This document shows positions 56,403 through 64,000 of a stretch of 64,000 nt of DNA, one piece after another (position 1 is the stretch's first letter; every line of letters starts with the position of its first letter). A program made the translations under genes and the position numbers. Source of the stretch: Psococerastis gibbosa (lineage: Eukaryota; Arthropoda; Insecta; Psocodea; Psocidae). The notes under the pieces are model-generated. The model did no database searches. It saw only the letters and a program-made list of their open reading frames with translations, and was not told the origin of the DNA. Where the stretch lies: contig OZ020485.1 of the NCBI GenBank assembly GCA_963971405.1, positions 4,588,001 through 4,652,000 of the forward strand, read 5' to 3'.

Positions 56403-59400
56403 CTGCAACAAAAGAAACATATTACAAGACTAGAGGAAGAAAGAGGTTGAATGTCACTCATCTGAGATTGTCCTCAATCTGGTTCCTTGATCCTTTCTAT
56501 TATTATTTAGAGAGTTGAGCTGACTTATGTCTTGGGGCCCTTTGAACAACATAATTATTGGGATCACATCAGTGCAGCCCAACTATTCATACTATGACCA
56601 TTGCCAATTAAGACATGTAGAGTATTGGTACGGACTGACTTTCACCCGGAAGGTTGTTGGTTCGAGTCCTACACTTCCTACATTTTCTGGCCTTGCTTCG
56701 GAGGGCATGTAAAACAGGCGGTCCCGGGCCTTCCCAGTTGAGTGTAAGAGAGGGCTTTATAGCCCTAACTCCTATAGGTTGGCTTTGTAACAGAACAAAA
56801 AGTCCTCATTATTATTATTAAACAACTGTTGAAAAACAACACCTTGACCTTGTTAGTATAGACAGTCAAGTCCTTCAATTGCAAGTCAATCCGATCGAGA
56901 TAGGCAGCCACAAATCAGTCTACCCGCGACGAAGCAGTAGAATCCGGGATTATAGGCCGTGGTCGTTCTGAAAGCGTACTTTAAAACTTTTCGTCAGCAT
57001 CTACGATCGACATCTTCAATGGAACTGCGTAGACTTCTAAGATTGTATCACGAAGGCTCAGCAGCAAAACGTAACTCCGGCCGTGAAAGCCTTTGCAATT
57101 ATATTATATATAATATATATATATATACTACCCGCGCCCGTTACAATTACTTTTCTTGGACTCGATGCTGTGCCGGCACCCCCATTACTCAATTTGGCCA
57201 TGTGGGCTCTAAACACACCATGACATGGAATCGTAGGCCCGGCCAGGTTAATTAAGTAAATACTTGTAGTGGGGCCCATTGGACCTCGCTCAGCTCGGTG
57301 TTGTTTCGGTATGAATTTCGGCCTCTAGCAAACTGGTAAATGTCCTTGATATCAACATACTCCGGCTACAAGGGCTAATGGACAAGCTGAGACACGCTTA
57401 CTATGCACACAAGCCACAAGGTAACAAGGGCTCTGAACAGACCATGACCAGTAACCAGGGCAGATCGCCCCCTAAGTGTTGCCTTTATTTTTCTTCTGGC
57501 CATATCCTAGCACACCTGAATTCGCTTTAAGTGCCCGAACCATTGCAGGCTCTTCCTCCTTTCTCAAATTCTACTTGGTAAGTTGCCTCATTACCTAAGC
57601 ATGGGCATCGACATATACAATCGATAAAAACATTGTTGGCATGCTTACAATCCAAACCGCCCAGAAGCTGAGAAAGCTGGCTCTTCTCCAGCGTTTGATA
57701 CGTGATGCCGATAACATGGCAGACGAAGCTCCGGATCGAGTCATGGAATCCGCTGATTTTATTGTAATGCTCCGGCACGGAGTGAATCCGGCTCCAGAAG
57801 GTCTGGAAGTCGCATCGTTCCAGGATGTCATGTAGCATTACAATGCTGCTTATAGGTTCGGATGAGCACTGGAACAGAAATAACAACATTTACTTGAAAA
57901 GTAAGCTATGAATGGAAACGTGGAATCCGCTGATATTATTGCAACGCTCCCGCATGGAGTGAGCCCGGCTAAATAAGGTCTGGAAGTCGCAGCGTTTCAC
58001 GATGTCCTGTAGCATTACATTTTTGATTACATAGGCTATGACGCGCAATGGAGCATATATAATATAAGTTACTTGAGAAATAAGCGATAGTGAAGAGACC
58101 CGCTGATTTTATTGGAATGCACCGGTATAGTGAATCCGGCTCCAGAAGGCCTGGAAGTTGCAGCGTTCTAGGATCTCGTTTCAACATTACAATCTGAAAA
58201 GATACTGCCACAATTATTAGAAATAGGGATAAGAGCCCTAATGTTAAACATATGCTGATTCAATCAATCATGAACATTAATTGTCCATGACCCACCAACG
58301 TGGGATAAACGGCAATTCTGTTGTTAGGGTAGTTTATGGTTTGGCGCCCATTCCATTGACCGGCTAGGGCTATTTCCAAAAACAGTGACGTGGTAGCAGA
58401 TATTCAAGACTTAGGTTACGTTTCCACCGATCTCGCATTGCAGAATGCAAATGACATTGACGGAAATTAGAATTTTTCTTTTTATAGAAATCTATTAAAA
58501 TGTTTGTACTTAACATATCCCATGATGCCATTTTTTAATTTTAGTTTGTTTGTTTCTGATTTTACTGTATGATCATTGATCAATTTTAACTATGGCATAG
58601 AGGAAAATAAACATTTCCGTCAATTCTGCAATGCCAGGTCGGTGGAAACGCCACCTAAGTCTTGAATGTCTGCTACCACGTCACCGTTGTTGGAAATAGC
58701 CCTAGCCGGTCAATGGAATGGGCACCTTTGTAGACGTACTCGTATAGACCGCACCTATATATAAACAAAATTAGGCTAGCGGGTTCATAAAGAGTTACAT
58801 AATAGAACAGTGATTCGCACAGCTTTCATAATTTTGTGAACAGAATTCTTATATTGAAAGAAAGCATTTTTTTTTTGTAATAAGCTAACCAGACTGTGAT
58901 CTGTTTGCAACCGAAATACATTTTGAACCAAGTCTGAGTATTTCCGATTGCAAGGTAGAGATGGAGGATACTGCAAAGATTTTGGGCATGTTCGTTGACA
59001 GTGGACTTACTTGGACTGACCACGTTGATACTGTGGCCAGTTTGTTCTGGACTGTTTGTACTGAAGAACACGAAAATAATATCAGATAACCCCACAGCAC
59101 TACAAATTTACTACTCCCTGATTCAAAGTCATATGCTCTGTGGAGCAAGCTCTAAATTCAATCTCGAGAGAATTTCTAAGCTTCAGAAGAGGGCGACACG
59201 ATATCTCTGTGGTGGTCTGCCTAGAGTAGCATCATGTCGTTCACATTTCAAAAGACTGGGCATTCTAACGGTACCTCTATGTTTTGGAGGTGTGCACTGC
59301 CCAGGCTGGGTGACACTCATACCTTTAGTACTAGGGGCAGGGATGCCCTCGAGATCCCTAAGCATAGAACAAGTAGCTATGAGGGTAAACCAGCCAATTC

Positions 59401-61024
59401 AGGTGCTAGATACTTACAAGGGAACATTAGAGAGGTGGCAGAAATGACTGCTTTTTGAAGTAAACTAAAGAGGCTCCTCATAGAACATTTCTTGTGAGTT
59501 GAGGGCATGATGTGGAACTAGACTTACAGCCAGTGTTCTTTTCATGATTCTCTGTGCAGATATTACTAAAAGCACCAACAGCTGGCATATTGATTAAGGC
59601 TATTTTTTAGTGTTTCATTTAATTATTATTACTGTGTCTTACGTCTTAGAATGCATATTGTTCCATGTTAATGACTCAATTTAGAAATATTCTATTCTAT
59701 TCTACTTAAATACTGTAAGTAATGGTAAATGACAGACCGCTGGTAGGTAAGCTTACCTGTGGGTCATATTAACCCACTGGAAAAATTACTTCTGCTTGGT
59801 GGAAATTGCATTATTACCATCCCTTGAAAAGTATCAGTAAGGAATTCCGGACGGAACCGCCATGTAACAATGTTTGACAGTACCGTGCAGTAGTCTTTAT
59901 CGAGACTCTTCAAGCGATGAACCAGACTAAGAAGCACTTTTTGTTACCTGTGCATCAGTCAGCAGGCATTTGCAGAGGACAAAGTCTGTGTGAGGTAGAT
60001 TGGTAAGTGCCTTCATCAGTATCTGACAAGTAATGTCTTCCTTGTACATGAGAGGGTTGAACTGGTACAGTTTCAGTACGGCTAGATTTGCTTCCAAGTC
60101 ATACGCATTCTCCTGAGACTGAATCTCTACATAGCGCTCAAGTGTTGGCAGATTGTCCGGGTTGTACCTACAAAAAACAGGCGGTTAAGAAGTAGCTTAC
60201 AATTTAATGACTGGGGCATGCATAGACCATATAATATATTTAATGGTTTAAGGGGGCATTCATGCGTACTCTTACACACATTATATCACAGACATTGATG
60301 GTAATGAAAGGTTTTTTTTTACAGCCGCACCATCCGGAAGTAGTCCTGACGCAAAAAAATCTAGAACAGGACAATACAAATCGTTCTCACGCTCCATGAT
60401 CTCGTTCGTAGTTTGGACAGCATACAGTCTGCGCTCTGCAGCAATACCTTATATATACCAATACTCTTTACAGAAACTCAATTCAGTAATATTGGAATAA
60501 TTTACGGAACGGCGTAACTGGTTTAAGCGTCACGTCTCATTTGCTGAGGTCCACTAAAAGTTTGGACCAGACTTGTCGTCCCTGCCTACCCTACAGAATG
60601 GTCTCTTGGTAATTAAGTCGTCTCTCGAAATTTCTAAAACATTTTTTGATCTAGCCTAGATGGAATTAAATCTAGATAAGTATGGAATCTAGTTCGATTT
60701 AGCAAGCTACCTACGGATTTCTTTTCTAACGCCCTTTCCTGAAATCCATGGACAACCACAGCGGCACAGCCAGATTAAACATAGTGCTCTTTCATTGCAC
60801 AATATTAAGTATTATCGGGTAGTTCTAGTTCAAATTTAGGACTAGAGATCATGTACAATAAAATATTTAAAAAATGTAAAAAAAAAAAACAGAAATATGC
60901 TCAAAATACATGTTTTAACCTAAACAGGTCAGAAATAATTTAATTCAATTTTAATATATCACAATTCTTACCTTTCAATGCCTTTTAGCATTGATGCGAC
61001 AGTTTGCCTCATTAATTCTGCCAT
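56248..61024 (-). CDS. eIF3k: Eukaryotic translation initiation factor 3 subunit K
   Basis: Minus-strand exons in coding order are 61024-60972, 60167-59948, 57868-57649 and 56402-56248. They give 648 nt and 215 residues; human eIF3k has 218. Phases match at every junction and all introns are GT-AG. The product is the small PCI/winged-helix subunit of the eIF3 complex, which helps assemble the 43S pre-initiation complex in the cytoplasm. Recognisable family blocks include [68 protein letters not shown]-like [15 protein letters not shown], and the final [15 protein letters not shown]. The gene is interrupted by SINE, MITE and LINE insertions, all intronic. It faces an unidentified gene beginning at 61751. 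Confidence 0.93.
56605..56806 (+). repeat. SINE family A, full copy, in eIF3k intron 3
   Basis: Colinear with 23085-23285. B box ggttcgagtcc, body ttttctggccttgcttcgga and gtcccgggccttccc, end gttggctttgtaac and agaacaaaaagt, followed by a short TTATTATT tail. Inserted antisense to eIF3k. Confidence 0.78.
56933..57090. repeat. Interspersed repeat family E, in eIF3k intron 3
   Basis: Colinear with 3943-4138 (agtagaatccggg, gtcagcatct, cgacatcttca, gattgtatcacgaaggctca), ending in ggccgtgaaagcctttgca. An (AT)n run follows at about 57100-57130. Confidence 0.6.
57230..57410 (+). repeat. Interspersed repeat family D, in eIF3k intron 3
   Basis: cttgtagtggggcccattgg, atttcggcctctagcaaact, tccggctacaagggctaatg and caagctgagacacgctta match 41205-41430. 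Confidence 0.6.
57649..57868 (-). CDS. eIF3k: eIF3k exon 3
   Basis: Acceptor tctgttccag, donor ATT|GTAAGC, ending in phase 1. Encodes [45 protein letters not shown] and LLGGLD. Two decayed tandem copies of its first half lie in the upstream intron. Confidence 0.92.
57911..58200 (-). pseudogene. eIF3k: Two decayed tandem copies of eIF3k exon 3 (5' half)
   Basis: Read on the minus strand. 58022-57911 matches exon 3 from VMLHDIL to ISGFH with about 16 substitutions and no stop ([14 protein letters not shown], then CNNISGFH). 58190-58097 matches the same part but is frameshifted. The flanking intron bases ttacttgaaaagtaagctat (57888) recur as ttacttgagaaataagcgat (58069), so the duplicated unit is about 180 bp of exon plus intron. 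Neither copy has the second half of the exon or its donor. Confidence 0.8.
58195..58860 (+). repeat. Interspersed repeat family F, interrupted by a MITE
   Basis: Colinear with 7295-7640 (see that entry); the composite MITE at 58343-58726 splits it. The site where the 7449-7576 MITE sits in the other copy is intact here (gcgggttcataaagagttac). Confidence 0.7.
58343..58726. mobile_element. Composite PIF/Harbinger-like MITE in eIF3k intron 2
   Basis: Same composite as 7933-8315, with the inner element at 58414-58655. The flanks are TTT on both sides (58340-58342, 58727-58729), an unusual but exact 3-bp duplication. Confidence 0.85.
58880..59700 (+). pseudogene. LINE reverse transcriptase fragment in eIF3k intron 2
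   Basis: Plus-strand frames, shifting several times, read [20 protein letters not shown], then [29 protein letters not shown] and [18 protein letters not shown], then [14 protein letters not shown] and [10 protein letters not shown]. This is the connection and C-terminal region of a Jockey/CR1-like RT (YLGV.ID..L.W..H...., LQ.RA.R, F..L.IL....). Ends in TTCTATTCTATTCTA-like sequence. Confidence 0.75.
59948..60167 (-). CDS. eIF3k: eIF3k exon 2
   Basis: Acceptor tttttgtag, donor CAG|GTAACA. 73 full codons from RYNPDNLP to LLTDAQ. The most conserved exon ([18 protein letters not shown]). Confidence 0.92.
60168..60971 (-). other. eIF3k intron 1
   Basis: No repeat recognised. A run of ten A lies near 60878. 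Confidence 0.6.
60972..61024 (-). CDS. eIF3k: eIF3k exon 1
   Basis: Encodes [17 protein letters not shown] plus two bases; donor AG|GTAAGA. Corresponds to the human MAMFEQMRANVGKLLKGID-type start. Confidence 0.88.
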
Positions 61025-61750
61025 TATTACTCAACAATTAATTTAATTCAGTTAAAAAATGTAATATCGTATAATACGAACTATGAGCTTCTGTTTTGTT
61101 GACGACAGGCGTGGTCACGTGGCTAACACGACCATAGACTTGGACGATTGAAAACATGAATCTGGGGTAGTTGCTGCCACGTTGCAAAATGTGTGTACGG
61201 TGGAAACTGCGGTTTAAAACTTTAAATTTTTTTTAAAATTATAATATTGTAATTATTTTTTATTTTAGTTGTTGTCACATTTTTTAAAATTTGAAGATAT
61301 CTAAAAATAAAAAACTGATGAATGACAATTTTATCTTTTTTAGTGCATTCGGATTTCGGCGCCGGGCGCCGGCGGCCATTGGTGATTGGGCGAAGGTTTG
61401 GCGACTTGGCGAGTTGGCGAGGGCGATTGGCGCCATTCCATTGCCGCCATTCAGATTCAGTGGTGTAGGTGTACGTAGTGGTGAATAGGTGAATGCTCAG
61501 CTCAAGCCTCAGCTGTCAGCCCTCAGGATATCCTGATTCCTGTCTCCTGAAATCTGAATAGTGAATAGTAAATGCTGAAGCTTTATTGCCGAATCATTGG
61601 ATTGGAATTTGCATTGGATTATTGGAAGCTTCGTTCAGTTGCTTATTCTAGTTGAAGCAATCTCCAATAAGCTTTAGTGGCTTAGTGCATCTCCCGAGTC
61701 CCGACCGCGGCATGCTTTAATCGCTGTGAGAAGAAACAAATATTTGAATA
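61025..61750. promoter_or_regulatory. Divergent intergenic region, presumed shared promoter
   Basis: Separates the eIF3k start (minus) from the MADIKDV start (plus). Holds a short GC-rich block at about 61350-61450 (ggcgccgggcgccggcggcc) unlike the AT-rich surroundings. Promoter function is inferred from gene layout only. Confidence 0.4.
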
Positions 61751-61782
61751 ATGGCTGATATCAAAGATGTTAATACAAACGC
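61751..61782 (+). CDS. First coding exon of an unidentified gene (MADIKDVNTNA)
   Basis: ATG in good context (gaataATGG) and ten codons plus GC, followed by the strong donor GC|GTGAGT. A GC-start codon is always Ala, so the peptide reads MADIKDVNTNA. The rest lies beyond the window, past the LINE at 62277. I do not recognise the gene. Confidence 0.5.
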
Positions 61783-62276
61783 GTGAGTATTTTAATGCAT
61801 TTCTATATTTGATGAATTGATTCTCAGTACATTTTGAGGTCATGAGAACTTCAAATAGCTGTAATTTTGACATCTAAAAGCACTACCATGTTCCTATAAC
61901 CAAATAGTGCTTGGTTGCCTCATGCAGCCATGTGTTATATTTACGAGTTTGTTTAGTAAAAGTAAAGTATATTATATAATATTATTTACTTACCATAATC
62001 GTGTGAAGAGTCTATCTGGTGTTCAATGCCCAACACGACTAGCTCGAGTAAGATGACCAACCTCACACGACTTTAGGCAGCAACACCTCCTTTGAATCCT
62101 GTAGGCTATATTAGCCACTGGAAACTAATAACATCCCTGACTTAATAAATGCAAGAATGGCTAAACATTTCTCATTAAACATAAACTATATAACCGGATT
62201 GTTTTCCAGTAGCCAGGATTCACCGTAGGCTCTTCTCGCATTCGGAGGTGGTATTGACAAAACTGGCTCATGTTGT
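61783..62276. other. Presumed intron of the MADIKDV gene, no repeat recognised
   Basis: AT-rich sequence between the exon-1 donor and the LINE 3' end. Confidence 0.4.
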
Positions 62277-64000
62277 GTTGTTGTTGTTGTATGGGTAGTA
62301 GCACGAATGCTAATGGTTGTTCTTGATAGATTCACTTCAAACTAGCACTTAGTTCTAATGTTGCCGGAGGGAGCATTCTAGTCTTTCACGAAATTGTTTG
62401 ACGGTCGCACTGTCTTTAATTTCACGGCGTAGATCATTATATCTGGATAACCACGAATAGAAGATTCCGCGCCTTTGGAATTCTGACATAGCCCGCTCCA
62501 GGTAGATGCTATTATGCTGTCTGGTGTTGTATGCATGCACGTCTCTGAAGAATTGAACTTTGTCTCGTAGATACTCTGGGAGATGACCGATCAGAATTTT
62601 GTGTATGAACGACAATGTATCCAATATGACCTGGTCTTGTACTGACGTCAGTTTGAGCTCACTTAACATGTCAGTGACACGAGTGTCCTGTGGTGCATTT
62701 AGTATAGCTCGCAAGCCCGTGTTAAGAACGACTTGCATCTCTTGGATTGCACTTGAAGGGGCATAGCTCAACAGTGTGCTGCAGTAGTTTATGTGTGGTT
62801 TAATAAGTGCCTTATAGATCAGCTCTTTGGTCTTACGGGGTAGGGCGTACCGTACACGTCTAAGGAGCCCCAGTTTTTGCCTCAACTTGCTGACAATTCT
62901 TTTGAAATGCAGGTCGAACGTGAATTTCTTGTCGATGACGACTCCCAAGTATTTAAATTCGTCGACAATTTCAAGGGCTTCGCCGTTCATAGTGATTGTA
63001 GGTGGTGGTATTGATGTCTGAGACTTGCTGACAATCATAACTTTAGACTTTTAGCATTCGCACTCAACTTATTTGCAGCTAACCACTTTACAACTACTTG
63101 GAGCTCTTCATTCATTGTTCTTGATAACTGTGTGACGTCAGCTCCTCGACAATACAGCAACGTGTCATCAGCAAACATATGTATGCTGCAGTGCTGTAGG
63201 ACATCTGGCAGGTCATTGATAAAAAGAACAAACAACAATGGACCAATACAGCTGCCTTGGGCCACACCTATATCGACATTTAAGCACCTTGACTTTTTTT
63301 CACCAACTTTAACAAATTGCTGTCTGTTGTTGAGGTAGTTAGTTAGCCATTTGTGAACATCACCTCTGAATCCCATTCGCCAAAGCTTATTTAGGAGCAC
63401 TGTACGGTCGATTGTTTCAAAAGCTCGACGTAGATCGATGAAAACTGCCATCACGTGGTCCTGGTCGACGACTGCACTTCTCCAATCTTCAATGACTAAC
63501 TGTAAGGCAGATTCCGTGGAATGGCGTTGACGAAAGCCCGATTGACAGCTGCTAAGAATGTTCTTTTCTTCAATAAATTGTAGAATTTGTTTATGCACAA
63601 CTTTTTCAAGCAATTTTTCCATGGTAGGTAGCACATTGATGGGACGTATATCTGCAACCTCAATTGAACCGGCGACTTTTGGTATAGGTGTGACAGCAGC
63701 AACTTTCAGAGGGTTGGGAACAGTCGCACTGCTCAACGACAGATGCACTATTTTCAGGATGCTAGGTCCAATCTTATCCCAGCACAGCTTCAGGACTTCG
63801 ACGCTGGGTTGTGTCTGGTCTTTACCCTTGAGCTCCTTAACAATGCTGTACAGTTCATCTTCACTGGGTAACGTAAAGTCTTCTAAGTAGGGACCTCTAC
63901 TCTCTCTGATCTCAATTTCATCAACAGTAGGTATTCGTTCATTTAGTTCAACAACACTCTTCACAATATATTCATTAATCTCATTGGCCATATCTTCCTT
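62277..64000 (-). mobile_element. Jockey/CR1-like non-LTR retrotransposon, 3' part
   Basis: Minus-strand element that enters from beyond the right edge. It has the reverse transcriptase and C-terminal region of ORF2, a 3' UTR of about 75 bp and an ACA-repeat tail near 62277-62290. The endonuclease domain is outside the window. No target duplication can be checked because the 5' end is missing. Confidence 0.8.
62355..64000 (-). pseudogene. LINE ORF2: reverse transcriptase, one frameshift
   Basis: Upstream part (63991 to 63035): INVLPTMEKLLEKVVHKQI block, motif A FIDLRRAFETIDR, motif B AQGSCIGPLLFVLFINDLPD and motif C FADDTLLYC, with both catalytic Asp present. Downstream part (63038 to 62355): MIVSKSQT, EFKYLGVVIDKKFTFDLHF, HINYCSTLL and the C-terminal NTRQHNSIYL / GIFYSWLSRYNDL. 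The parts overlap by a few bases and are out of frame: an A run near 63048-63052 has four A where five would keep the frame. Otherwise intact, so a young copy or a sequencing error. The element has no known host role. Confidence 0.85.

Noticed and set aside
57527-57831. Two overlapping minus-strand frames over eIF3k exon 3
   Set aside because: Only the frame containing [14 protein letters not shown] matches eIF3k. The second is its shadow, and extension past 57649 runs into the intron.

Overview
This is eukaryotic nuclear DNA. Genes are split by GT-AG introns, intergenic space is AT-rich, and the window is crowded with non-LTR retrotransposon fragments, tRNA-derived SINEs and short DNA transposons. 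Six head-to-tail CCTAA units (the insect telomere motif) and the style of the repeats suggest an arthropod, most likely an insect; the species cannot be named from the sequence. No bacterial genes, CRISPR array, rRNA gene or intact tRNA gene was seen.

Layout. From 1 to about 46.7 kb no host gene could be supported. This part is a mosaic of repeats: hAT-type MITEs with exact or near-exact 8-bp target duplications (251-679, 4931-5446, 8392-8659, 9944-10292, 38960-39130); long hairpin MITEs with PIF/Harbinger-like 3-bp TAA duplications (2533-2694, 7449-7576, 7933-8315, 16888-17317, 43469-43854, 44164-44381, 44413-44796, and 58343-58726 further on); two foldback elements flanked by TTAA (13648-14034, 18508-18892); two tRNA-derived SINE-like families; several anonymous interspersed repeats; degenerate LINE 3' ends; and a few local tandem arrays.

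Gene 1 (+, 46744-54305) has seven coding exons and encodes a secreted, Gln/Pro/Thr-rich protein of about 1668 residues. Its last intron uses a GC-AG boundary. Gene 2 (-, 61024 down to 56248) has four exons and is eIF3k, subunit K of translation initiation factor 3 (215 residues). It was assembled by hand because most exons are too short to stand out as ORFs. Its intron 2 holds two decayed tandem copies of part of exon 3, a composite MITE and a LINE fragment. A short first exon (+, 61751-61782, MADIKDVNTNA) starts a third, unidentified gene, head-to-head with eIF3k across about 0.7 kb. A LINE on the minus strand, broken by one frameshift, runs off the right edge (62277-64000).

The most interesting material is the hairpin MITE family. 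Its members share a loop sequence but carry different arms, and one subtype is an element nested in the loop of another that has spread as a single unit. Paralogous repeat copies in the same window supply empty sites for several insertions. All family assignments come from reading the sequence. Boundaries described as approximate come from comparing copies by eye.
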